DNA from: Anaerocolumna cellulosilytica
Lineage (GTDB): Bacteria > Bacillota > Clostridia > Lachnospirales > Lachnospiraceae
Direction of reading: 5' to 3'
NCBI RefSeq assembly: GCF_014218335.1
Contig: NZ_AP023367.1
Location: 2,295,501 to 2,359,500 of the forward strand
DNA length: 64,000 nucleotides
The number at the start of each line of letters is the position of its first letter. Within the stretch, counting starts at the first letter, position 1. Shown in pieces: positions 8,523 to 16,902 of the stretch. The notes beneath the pieces were generated by a model. It saw nothing but the letters and a program-made list of their open reading frames with translations. It ran no database searches and had not been told where the DNA came from. The translations under genes and the position numbers were made by a program.

Positions 8523-9029
8523 AAGGTTTAATAATCCAGCCATACTTGGGTAACAGAGTAATCTAAAATGGTGAGAATATACCAGCTAATTCTTTTGGTG
8601 ATTTTATCCTTTATAGTATAAAAACTTTTGACTGGCTAGTAAATTTGTTGTTGTAATCGTTTTTGACAGCACTAAAAAAGCAAAGATTATAAAAGAGCGA
8701 TTTCCTGTTGATTGTGAGGAAGCATTAATTTTGTGAGCGAGCTTCTGCAAATTAAAGACTTAGCAATGAGGGGGAATGAACATGGGGTATGATGAATTGA
8801 TACATCGCAGATATTGAGTAATAAAGTGATTTAACAGGATAAAAAGTACGTATATTAGAAGCGGACGGGGTAGCCCTCCCACAGCTGTAAATTATCTACC
8901 ACAGCATATTTTATTGAATACCAAAGAAGGTTTTGATACAATAAAGGATTGTAAGATGTTTTAGAAATTCATATGAAGAAAAAGAGAAGGAATGCTTTCA
9001 ATTCCTTGTTTCGAGTAAATGCAATTAAT
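8523..9029. other. Gene-free stretch before CRISPR leader 1, possible decayed coding DNA
   Basis: About 500 bp with stops in every frame. A short run around 8665-8740 reads VFDSTKKAKIIKERFPVDCEEA before a stop and looks protein-like, but I cannot assign a family. It probably contains gene remnants. No promoter, repeat or RNA was recognised. Confidence 0.4.
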
Positions 9030-9200
9030 GGTGCGAATGTGAAGTGAACATGAATTCATTGGGACATTCGCACCTGTATTCTGGTACTATTTATAACTAT
9101 TATTGAATTTGACTTTATTGCTGTCTGGTGCTATAGTATAAAAATCAGTATATTGCATAAATGTTTTCATTTATAAAGATATTTTCTAAGCATTTTTGCT
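9030..9200 (+). promoter_or_regulatory. CRISPR leader of array 1
   Basis: AT-rich leader directly 5' of the first repeat. It opens with GGTGCGAATGT (9030-9040) paired to ACATTCGCACC (9064-9074), contains GTGAAGTGAACATGAA, and ends CATTTTTGCT against the first repeat. The same elements in the same order occur at 19784-19953 before array 2. Leaders of this kind carry the transcription start and the adaptation site, which fixes the array polarity as left to right. Confidence 0.85.
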
Positions 9201-11026
9201 GTCGCTCCTTACATAGGAGCGTGGATTGAAATGCAGACGCAAATGGATTCCGGTAATGTTTTTTTTGTCGCTCCTTACATAGGAGCGTGGATTGAAATAA
9301 TTGGTGATGCCCTTAACAATTGGTTTTCTGGCAGTCGCTCCTTACATAGGAGCGTGGATTGAAATATTTGCCAATGGTGCGTTGAAATACGACAGCAAGT
9401 CGCTCCTTACATAGGAGCGTGGATTGAAATTCTAATAAACAAATTTAAATCCGCCAACATAAATGTCGCTCCTTACATAGGAGCGTGGATTGAAATAATA
9501 TTAGGCAAACCACTAAGGATAGAATCAACAACGTCGCTCCTTACATAGGAGCGTGGATTGAAATATCAGTATGCACAAAACTATACATCCCACGATATGT
9601 CGCTCCTTACATAGGAGCGTGGATTGAAATCCACTGTAGACCAGTCTAATTCACTCACAAATCCATGTCGCTCCTTACATAGGAGCGTGGATTGAAATTC
9701 TAATAAACAAATTTAAATCCGCCAACATAAATGTCGCTCCTTACATAGGAGCGTGGATTGAAATAATATTAGGCAAACCACTAAGGATAGAATCAACAAC
9801 GTCGCTCCTTACATAGGAGCGTGGATTGAAATATCAGTATGCACAAAACTATACATCCCACGATATGTCGCTCCTTACATAGGAGCGTGGATTGAAATAA
9901 CTAAATCAAATATTGAAACAACAGATACTACTGGTCGCTCCTTACATAGGAGCGTGGATTGAAATATGTTATAAAGAGATATAAAAATTACAGTGGAAAG
10001 TCGCTCCTTACATAGGAGCGTGGATTGAAATCGTAAAGTCTATATCCAATCCACCGTTTAACTCTGTCGCTCCTTACATAGGAGCGTGGATTGAAATTGA
10101 AATAAAATAAGCAAGCTATAAGCTTGCAAAAGTCGCTCCTTACATAGGAGCGTGGATTGAAATTCCATTATCAGGATTAATGTCCAAACAATGCAAGGTC
10201 GCTCCTTACATAGGAGCGTGGATTGAAATCCAATAGTCAGCATTGTAATTTACAGGCAGAGCTGTGTCGCTCCTTACATAGGAGCGTGGATTGAAATTAT
10301 TTTGGTATAAATTTCACCGGCTGATTTATTTGTCGCTCCTTACATAGGAGCGTGGATTGAAATGTCTATTTCAACTTCTATTACTTGATTTTTAGCGTCG
10401 CTCCTTACATAGGAGCGTGGATTGAAATCACTTAGTCCTTCTGAAAAGGTGCAAATTGCATAAGTCGCTCCTTACATAGGAGCGTGGATTGAAATATTTA
10501 ATCCTCCACCGATATTTACTTGCCACCCCGGTCGCTCCTTACATAGGAGCGTGGATTGAAATCATATGTTAAAACCATACCAGAAGCGGTGCCAAGTCGC
10601 TCCTTACATAGGAGCGTGGATTGAAATTCCAAGAGCTAACCGCAGAAAATGATCGCAGACTTGTCGCTCCTTACATAGGAGCGTGGATTGAAATGTACTT
10701 TTACGATTGATATTAAACCAGGTTATAAAGTCGCTCCTTACATAGGAGCGTGGATTGAAATTAGATTTTAACAGTATTTCGTTTAAAAAAATAGGCCGTC
10801 GCTCCTTACATAGGAGCGTGGATTGAAATCACAATCTATTGGCAGTTAAACTTGTCAAATAAAGTCGCTCCTTACATAGGAGCGTGGATTGAAATTATAA
10901 TGAATATTTGCATGTTATAACCGGCACTGTCGCTCCTTACATAGGAGCGTGGATTGAAATCTTGCTTGAATACTTAGACTTGTCCCGATAAAACGTCGCT
11001 CCTTACATAGGAGCGTGGATTGAAAT
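9201..11026 (+). CRISPR. Type I-C CRISPR array 1: 28 repeats, 27 spacers
   Basis: The 32-bp repeat (first copy 9201-9232, last 10995-11026) has the I-C form GTCGCTCC-TTACATA-GGAGCG-TGGATTGAAAT, with a six-pair stem. All 28 copies appear identical, including the leader-distal one. Spacers are about 33-37 bp. Three consecutive spacers (9431-9464, 9497-9532, 9565-9598) recur identically as 9699-9732, 9765-9800 and 9833-9866 with one unique spacer between the blocks (9631-9666), so there are 24 distinct spacers. The spacer at about 10098-10131 contains a GCAAGCT/AGCTTGC hairpin. The array is transcribed toward cas3 from the leader at 9030. No intrinsic terminator is clear in 11027-11250. Confidence 0.98.
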
Positions 11027-11250
11027 TACACAAGGGATAATAAACAAATGTCCTTATTAACAACAATAAGATGTGACAGAGCCAAAGATTATATGAAAAC
11101 TACTTCGACTTTCAATAATTAGGACCTTCGTTTAAATAATGGAGGTGCTTTTTATTTGTTGTAAAAAATATTTGCGTTAAAAAACATTCAATTCCTTTTA
11201 TCTCATAATAATTGGGTAGTAATTAAAACAAAAAATAAATGAAATAATTA

Positions 11251-11280
11251 TGGACATGTGTTCATAATTTGTACTATAAT
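11251..11280 (+). promoter_or_regulatory. Predicted cas3 promoter with a LexA-like dyad
   Basis: TGGACA at 11251-11256 and TATAAT at 11275-11280 are separated by 18 bp, giving a start near 11287 and an 80-base leader before cas3. The -35 overlaps GGAC-ATGT-GTTC (11252-11263), one mismatch from the GAAC-N4-GTTC form of Gram-positive LexA boxes. The rest of 11027-11250 is AT-rich and shows no gene. Confidence 0.55.
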
Positions 11281-11362
11281 ATCCATAAATCTACAAATTA
11301 TTACCATATGTGGAATTGAAAATATCTGATATTATCTTACGTACGTGAAGGAAGGAGAAGGA

Positions 11363-13795
11363 ATGGAGAGTGAAAGAATATATCCGGCACACTTTCGAAT
11401 AGAGGATGAAACAATACAGTCTGTAGAAGAACATTTACAGGCAGTTAGTAATTTATGCGGAAAATATGCAGCAAAATTACAATTTGCAGAAACAGGAAGA
11501 TTATTGGGTTTGCTGCATGATATAGGAAAATATTCAGAGAATTTTTATCAATACATAACAGAATCCATTCGTAAAGAAATAGCTGGTGAAGAACCAGTGA
11601 GTAAAAGCGTAGATCATGGAAAGCATGGAGCAATGCTTGTTTTAGAGCGCTATCATAATGGATCTAAAACACAGCAAGCCCTCGCCGAAATTTGTGCCTT
11701 GATTCTTTGCTATCATCATGGTGGTTTAGAAGATTATATATCGGAACGCTTAGACATAAAACTTTTAACGCGCTGTCATTGGGCGGAAGGAAAGATACAA
11801 GAAGAAGAGTCCTTTGTTCAGGCAAAAGAACAATTTTCTCGAAGAATATTGTCCTTAAGGGAATTAGACGTGATGTTTTGTCATGCAGTAGAAGAATATG
11901 AGAATTATTGTAAGCAGCAAGACAAAGTGCCTGTTAACAAAAAGTATAGCATGCATTTACTTATAAAATTTTTATATAGCTGTCTCATTGATGCAGATCG
12001 ATACGATACCTACTTATTTGTTAGAAGGGAGAAAGAAGAAGGCGAAATAGATACGGAGCCTTTATGGGAGCAGTTTAGCAGACAATTGCATGTAACAGAA
12101 GAAAAGTTCAGAAATCAAGTAGCGAATACTCCTTTAGAACAAACCATAAAAGAACTTCGATTTGGTATATGGAAGGAATGCCACCAATTTGGAAGCAAAC
12201 CAGAAGGCATATACACATTGACAGTACCAACGGGTGGGGGAAAAACACTATCAAGTTTACGATTTGCATTAAACCATGCTCAGAAGAATAAAAAGACTAA
12301 AATTATATATATACTGCCCTTTACTTCAATTATAGAACAAAATGCAGAGGTAGTAAGAGATGCGCTACATGCAGAAAATTACCTACTGGAACATCATTCC
12401 AATGTATCGAATCCATCGAGCGAGAAAGCAGATGAACTGGAATACAGACAACTGTTAACGGAACGATGGACCACACCAATTATATTTACCACTATGGTGC
12501 AATTTCTTAATACGCTTTTTGCAGGAGGCACGAAAAATATCAGACGGCTACACAACTTAACAGATACCATATTAATTTTTGATGAAATACAGGCTCTTCC
12601 GGTAAGATGTATTTCTCTGTTTAATGATGCAGTCAATTTTTTATATAGCCGCTGCAGAAATACGATTCTATTATGTTCTGCCACGCAACCAGAATTATCC
12701 AAAGTAAAGCATAATATTCATGTTACGGGAGAAATAATTTCAGATTTATCAACAAAGTTCCAATCTTTTAAACGAATGGAAGTAATTGATGCCAGATATG
12801 AAAAGATTATGTCTGTAGCAGAAGCAGGTGAATTTGTTCGGGAATTAAAAGCAAGCAATGAATCCATATTGCTTATATTTAATACGAAGAAATCTGCAAG
12901 TGATGTTTACTGTGAAATCAAACGAACACTAGGGGAGGCATCATGCGACTACTTCTTTTTAAGTACCAATTTATGTTCTGCTCATAGAAAGCAAAGAATC
13001 GCAAAAATGAAGCAGGAACTGAAAGAACATAAATCCTTGATTTGTGTCAGTACTCAATTAATTGAAGCGGGAGTTGACATTAGCTTCTCTTGTGTAGTTC
13101 GTCATTTATCCGGCATGGACTCCATTGCTCAGGCTTCTGGCCGAGGAAACCGCCATGGCAGCGGTGAGATTAAAAAAACTTATGTTATCCGGCTGGAAGG
13201 GGAACACCTAGGCTCTTTAGAGGAAATCAAACTAGGGGAAAATTGTACAAGCGGGGTTTTGGATGAATATCGAAGGAATCCGGAAAAATTTGATTCTGAT
13301 TTACTGTCTCCGGCTACGATGAAACACTACTATTATTATCTGTATCACAAAAATATAATTCAGGAAAAAATGGATTTCCCCGTTGATGCAAAGCATTCTA
13401 TATATGAAATGTTATCTGAACCAAATAAACGCCGTGATTATGAGTGTTCCACAAATGTAAACTACCCATTTATCTTTGAGTATATGTTTAAGAAAGCAGG
13501 AGAAAGCTTTTCGGTTATTGATGAATACTCAGAAGGAATACTGGTCCCATATGGAGAAGGGAAAAGTTTGATACGGGAATTACAGACAAACAGCTGGTAC
13601 CCAAGCTATGATTTTATTCACCGTGCGCAGCCATACATGGTTAATATTTCGCAGACGATGCGAAACAAACTTGTTGAAAAAAATGCATTGCACTTTGATA
13701 AAAAAAGTGGAGTGTGGATGTTAGAAGACCGGTTCTATAACGATGAACTTGGTGTTGTTCTGGAGGGAGGAGAAATGCAGTTTTTGGATTTTTAA
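11363..13795 (+). CDS. cas3: CRISPR-associated helicase-nuclease Cas3 (type I-C)
   Basis: An 810-residue enzyme recruited by Cascade to nick, unwind and degrade target DNA. ATG 11363 follows GAAGGAG by six bases; an in-frame GTG at 11345 is less likely. The N-terminal HD nuclease shows H52-D53 in LLHDIGKYS, then DHGKHGAM and CYHHGG. The SF2 helicase has Walker A around K294 (VPTGGGKT), the DEIQ box at 407-410, SAT at 439-441 and motif VI ASGRGNRHG near 597. Length and domain order are normal for I-C Cas3. It has its own promoter and a strong terminator, so it is transcribed separately from cas5c-cas2. Confidence 0.98.
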   Translation: MESERIYPAHFRIEDETIQSVEEHLQAVSNLCGKYAAKLQFAETGRLLGLLHDIGKYSENFYQYITESIRKEIAGEEPVSKSVDHGKHGAMLVLERYHNGSKTQQALAEICALILCYHHGGLEDYISERLDIKLLTRCHWAEGKIQEEESFVQAKEQFSRRILSLRELDVMFCHAVEEYENYCKQQDKVPVNKKYSMHLLIKFLYSCLIDADRYDTYLFVRREKEEGEIDTEPLWEQFSRQLHVTEEKFRNQVANTPLEQTIKELRFGIWKECHQFGSKPEGIYTLTVPTGGGKTLSSLRFALNHAQKNKKTKIIYILPFTSIIEQNAEVVRDALHAENYLLEHHSNVSNPSSEKADELEYRQLLTERWTTPIIFTTMVQFLNTLFAGGTKNIRRLHNLTDTILIFDEIQALPVRCISLFNDAVNFLYSRCRNTILLCSATQPELSKVKHNIHVTGEIISDLSTKFQSFKRMEVIDARYEKIMSVAEAGEFVRELKASNESILLIFNTKKSASDVYCEIKRTLGEASCDYFFLSTNLCSAHRKQRIAKMKQELKEHKSLICVSTQLIEAGVDISFSCVVRHLSGMDSIAQASGRGNRHGSGEIKKTYVIRLEGEHLGSLEEIKLGENCTSGVLDEYRRNPEKFDSDLLSPATMKHYYYYLYHKNIIQEKMDFPVDAKHSIYEMLSEPNKRRDYECSTNVNYPFIFEYMFKKAGESFSVIDEYSEGILVPYGEGKSLIRELQTNSWYPSYDFIHRAQPYMVNISQTMRNKLVEKNALHFDKKSGVWMLEDRFYNDELGVVLEGGEMQFLDF

Positions 13796-13796
13796 T

Positions 13797-13837
13797 AAAA
13801 AATAGTTGCTATACAGTTAAAAAAGCAACTATTTTTT
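13797..13837. terminator. Bidirectional terminator after cas3
   Basis: AAAAAATAGTTGCT (13797-13810) pairs perfectly with AGCAACTATTTTTT (13824-13837). The stem ends in a T-run in both directions, so it can stop cas3 transcripts on the plus strand and also the predicted small RNA on the minus strand that begins near 13884. Confidence 0.85.
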
Positions 13838-13884
13838 ATAACTAATATATATTTTTCAATCCACATCAAAATTTGATGACGGTT
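13797..13884 (-). ncRNA. Predicted crRNA-like small RNA: degenerate CRISPR repeat plus self-targeting spacer (CreR-like)
   Basis: On the minus strand a -10 box TATGAT (13896-13891) would start transcription near 13884. Next comes a degenerate repeat, 13880-13853: GTC, then a hairpin (CATCAAA paired with TTTGATG), then TGGATTGAAA, which equals the 3' end of the true repeat, the crRNA 5' handle left by Cas5c. The following bases are ATATATATTAGT and three more, before the terminator stem at 13837. In the cas5c leader a TTC PAM at 13978-13980 is followed by ATATACATTAGT (13981-13992): 11 of 12 match and the only mismatch is position 6, which type I crRNAs tolerate. The -35 is weak (TTTTCT). Known CreR RNAs guide Cascade to repress cas promoters; that role here is inferred. 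Confidence 0.7.
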
Positions 13885-13925
13885 TATTTTATCATAAAAT
13901 ATAAAAAAAAGAAAGAAAATTCATA

Positions 13926-13954
13926 TTGACAAGAATAAAAAATAAAAGTATCAT
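13926..13954 (+). promoter_or_regulatory. Predicted promoter of the cas5c-cas8c-cas7-cas4-cas1-cas2 operon
   Basis: A perfect TTGACA (13926-13931), a 17-bp spacer and TATCAT (13949-13954) give a start near 13961. The cas5c start is at 14226, so the leader is about 265 bases, unusually long. The leader contains the predicted crRNA-like target and an inverted-repeat element. Confidence 0.7.
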
Positions 13955-13956
13955 TA

Positions 13957-14012
13957 TATATGAATTATACAAATTAATTCATATACATTAGTATATAAAC
14001 AGTATGAATCAT
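13957..14012 (+). promoter_or_regulatory. Palindrome and candidate crRNA-like target site in the cas5c leader
   Basis: TATATGAATTA (13957-13967) and TAATTCATATA (13975-13985) form a perfect 11-bp inverted repeat with a 7-base centre, right at the predicted start of transcription. Each arm contains a TTC (13978-13980 on plus, 13964-13962 on minus) followed by ATATA. The plus-strand site continues with a 12-base near-match to the small RNA spacer; the minus-strand site matches seven bases. A protein operator or an mRNA 5' hairpin are the alternatives. Confidence 0.6.
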
Positions 14013-14039
14013 TATAACGAAATAAGGTTTACAATCTCT

Positions 14040-14207
14040 TAAATAACCTCAATTATAGGCAATTTCGAAACTGTTATTTTATGTGTAGGAACCAGTCAAA
14101 ATCACCAAAAACAGGTTGCGATTATTGGGAAGTCACTTTTATTTTGATGATTTAACCTACTTCCAACCCCTAGACCTATCGTTTCGCAAACGCCTAAATA
14201 ACCTCAA
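14040..14207. repeat. MITE-like element copy C with 13-bp flanking direct repeats, inside the cas5c leader
   Basis: TAAATAACCTCAA occurs at 14040-14052 and 14195-14207, like a target-site duplication. Between them the ends are inverted repeats (GGCAATTTCGAAAC at 14058-14071, GTTTCGCAAACGCC at 14181-14194, 12 of 15 in the extended alignment). The interior matches copy A at 991-1123 and contains GGAAGT...ACTTCC around the core ATTTTGATGATTT. It lies within the untranslated leader of the cas operon, so its hairpins would be in the cas mRNA. No open frame is present. Confidence 0.6.
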
Positions 14208-14225
14208 AGTAGAAAGGAGAAACAA

Positions 14226-14951
14226 TTGGAGAATGCAATTACCTATCAAGTATATGGAAGATATGCCCTCTTTACAGATCCGATTACAAGAATAGGCGGA
14301 GAGAAAACTTCTTTGTTTGTACCAACGTATCAGGCACTCGTAGGCGTAACGGAAAGCATTTATTGGAAGCCTTCAATCAAATGGCGGATTGAAAAAATCC
14401 GAATTTTGAATCCCATTCGAACAGAGTCCAAAGGAATAAGGCCAATTAAGTATGGAGGAGGCAATGATTTAAGCTATGCCACATACCTTAGTGATGTATC
14501 TTACATAGTGAAAGCGCACTTTGAATGGAATGAGAATCGAAAGGATCTGGCGCAGGATTTTATAGAACACAAACACTTTTTCATAGCAAAACGCTGTATT
14601 GAAAAGGGCGGAAGACGTGATATTTGGCTTGGGACCAGGGAGTGTGCGGCATATGTGGTGCCTTGTGACTTTGATCAGGAGCAGGGATATTATGATAACT
14701 ACGGTGAAATGGATTTTGGTATGCAATTTCATAGTTTTTCTTATCCCGATGAGAATGGAGAAGGCATACTTTATGCTAGGTTTTGGAAACCTAAAATGGT
14801 CAACGGAGTAATTGAATTTTGCAAGCCGGAAGAGTGCAGTATCACAAAGAAAATTCATAAAATGAATAAAAAAACCTTTACAGAAGGAATCAATTTTTCC
14901 GGATTAAAGGAACCGGGACTTTTACATGGCGATCAGGGAGGAAATCTATGA
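14226..14951 (+). CDS. cas5c: Cas5c (Cas5d), pre-crRNA endonuclease and Cascade subunit
   Basis: A 241-residue protein from TTG 14226, seven bases after AAAGGAG. In type I-C, which lacks Cas6, Cas5c cuts the repeat RNA below its hairpin and stays on the 5' handle of the crRNA. The catalytic residues described for the Bacillus halodurans enzyme are present at identical positions: Y46 in ESIYWKP, and K116-H117 in FIEHKHFF. The central LGTRECAAYV segment and the GMQFHSFSYP strand are typical of the family. It is the first gene of the operon and overlaps cas8c by four bases (ATGA). The long leader upstream suggests control at the RNA or promoter level. Confidence 0.97.
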   Translation: MENAITYQVYGRYALFTDPITRIGGEKTSLFVPTYQALVGVTESIYWKPSIKWRIEKIRILNPIRTESKGIRPIKYGGGNDLSYATYLSDVSYIVKAHFEWNENRKDLAQDFIEHKHFFIAKRCIEKGGRRDIWLGTRECAAYVVPCDFDQEQGYYDNYGEMDFGMQFHSFSYPDENGEGILYARFWKPKMVNGVIEFCKPEECSITKKIHKMNKKTFTEGINFSGLKEPGLLHGDQGGNL

Positions 14952-16846
14952 GTTGGATGGCTACGTTAGAAGAAACATATCGGAATATGGAAAAATCGAG
15001 CTTATTTGATTCACTTCTTCCCATTGCACATACCACGCAGCAGGCTCATATCGAAGTAACGATTAATGAATTGAGCGAGTTTGTAACAGCAAATGTAATT
15101 GCAAAGGAAGATGCGGAAACAGTGATTCCAAGCACGGAACAATCTTCAGGAAGAGCTGGATCACATCCCGTCAACCATCCACTTATGGACAAGCTGCAGT
15201 ATGTAGCCGGAGACTACACCTTGTATGGTGGAGAAAAAGGTGATTCTTTTCATAAGAAATATATGGAGGATTTGCGTGCATGGTGTCAGTCGGAATATGC
15301 CAATCCCAAGGTGCAGGCACTCTGTCATTATCTGGAAAAAGGTATTTTAATCCAAGATTTAGTACGAGAAAAAGTGTTACATTGTGATGAGAACAAAAAA
15401 CTATATCAGTCATATCCGGATAAAGAAACGGAACCGGAAATATTCAAAAGAGTTACCGGAAATCAAAGTGATGCGTTTGTTCGTTTTATTGTAAACGGAT
15501 TTCCACTCGATAATGAATCCAAAGCAGAGCTGTGGAAAGACAGAAAACTACAAAAAGACTATATAAACTATTATTTATCCAAAAGAGAAGGGAAGGGCTT
15601 GTGCTATATCACGGGAGAACTGCAAAGTCTTTCTGTGAACCATCCGAGTAAGCTTCGCAATACAGGTGACATGGCAAAACTCATTTCTTCTAATGATATG
15701 CAAGGTTTTACCTACCGGGGACGGTTTTTATCTGCAGACGAAGCAGCCGGAATCAGCTACGAGGCATCGCAAAGAGCCCATAATGCTCTTAAATGGCTGG
15801 TAAATGATCGGGGTAAAAATTATGGCGGAAGAGTATTTATCACCTGGAACCCAAACATGTATGAGGTACCGGATATTTATGATGATAGTTATGACCTGAT
15901 TTTTGGTAAAGCAGAGAAGAAACCGGTGCAATGTACAGCAGAGGAATTTGCCGAGGAATTGGGGCGTTATATGAATGGATATTCCGGCAAAATATCCTAT
16001 TATGATAGAATTGCCATACTGGGTATGGATGCGGCAACGACTGGGCGCATGGCAATTACCTTCTACCGGGAAAGTCTGAAAAATGAATTGATTGAAAATC
16101 TTGGCTATTGGCATTCAACCTGTGCATGGCGGCATCGTTATAAATTCACCAAACAAAAAGAAGTGATAGAATTTTATGGAGCTCCTGCTCCACGAGATAT
16201 TGCATTGGCGGCATATGGAATTGAACGAAGCAACTATCTAGAAATGGAAGCAAAGCTTGAGAAAAATATTGTGGAATGTTTATTACATTGCATTATTGAC
16301 CGTGCAGAGCTACCTTATGATATTGTAAAAGCTGCTTATCGAAATGCTTGCCATCCACAGAACTATAACAATTATTTTACATGGTTTAAAGTAGTGACCA
16401 TTAGCTGTGCACTATTAAGAAAATACTATTTAGAAAGAGAAAAGGAGGAATGGAGCATGGAGGTAGATTATAGTAAGGAAAGCCTGCCATATTTGTGTGG
16501 AAGACTTTTAGCGGTAGCAGATGTCATGGAACGAAGAACTTATAGTGAGGACGATAAAAAAAGAACAACAAATGCAATGCGGTATTTTACCAAGTTTATG
16601 GAACATCCTTGCCAAACATGGGAGACATTGAACAAGCTGCTGCCTCCATACCTTGCGAAACATGGAGAAAAAGCTTTTTGGTATCAAAAATTATTAGGTG
16701 AAATTTCAACAAAATTGGAAGAACAAGACTTCCTAGAAGCAAGAAATTTAGATGGGAGAATGCTGTTGGGATTTTATGCCCAATTCCATGAAATGAATCA
16801 AAAGCATGAAACGGAAAAGACAGAAGAAAAAAAGAATGAGGAGTAA
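14948..16846 (+). CDS. cas8c: Cas8c (Csd1), large subunit of type I-C Cascade
   Basis: A 632-residue protein starting at ATG 14948 within the cas5c stop, with GGGAGG just upstream. Cas8c recognises the TTC PAM and helps open target DNA; internal translation can also supply the small subunit in I-C systems. Family features include the N-terminal HTTQQAHIEVTI region, LMDKLQYVAGDYTLYG near 80, and NDRGKNYGGRVFITWNPN near 290. An in-frame ATG at 16456 follows a GGAGG-type site (about 16444-16449) and could start an internal small subunit (Cas11c-like) of about 130 residues. That part is inference from other I-C systems. Confidence 0.96.
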   Translation: MSWMATLEETYRNMEKSSLFDSLLPIAHTTQQAHIEVTINELSEFVTANVIAKEDAETVIPSTEQSSGRAGSHPVNHPLMDKLQYVAGDYTLYGGEKGDSFHKKYMEDLRAWCQSEYANPKVQALCHYLEKGILIQDLVREKVLHCDENKKLYQSYPDKETEPEIFKRVTGNQSDAFVRFIVNGFPLDNESKAELWKDRKLQKDYINYYLSKREGKGLCYITGELQSLSVNHPSKLRNTGDMAKLISSNDMQGFTYRGRFLSADEAAGISYEASQRAHNALKWLVNDRGKNYGGRVFITWNPNMYEVPDIYDDSYDLIFGKAEKKPVQCTAEEFAEELGRYMNGYSGKISYYDRIAILGMDAATTGRMAITFYRESLKNELIENLGYWHSTCAWRHRYKFTKQKEVIEFYGAPAPRDIALAAYGIERSNYLEMEAKLEKNIVECLLHCIIDRAELPYDIVKAAYRNACHPQNYNNYFTWFKVVTISCALLRKYYLEREKEEWSMEVDYSKESLPYLCGRLLAVADVMERRTYSEDDKKRTTNAMRYFTKFMEHPCQTWETLNKLLPPYLAKHGEKAFWYQKLLGEISTKLEEQDFLEARNLDGRMLLGFYAQFHEMNQKHETEKTEEKKNEE

Positions 16847-16902
16847 GTTAAAAATTAAGAAAGGCAAAAATCATATAGAATATACAATAGGAGGATATTA
16901 AT

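Noticed and set aside
10058-10243. Minus-strand open frame across array 1 with repeated FQSTLLCKER
   Set aside because: It is only translation of CRISPR repeats read backwards; the same occurs at 20268-20477.
13797-14225. A CreT-type toxin RNA or anti-CRISPR gene in the cas3-cas5c gap
   Set aside because: No small ORF with a ribosome site and no rare-codon mini-ORF pattern were seen; the evidence supports only the crRNA-like RNA and its target in the cas leader.
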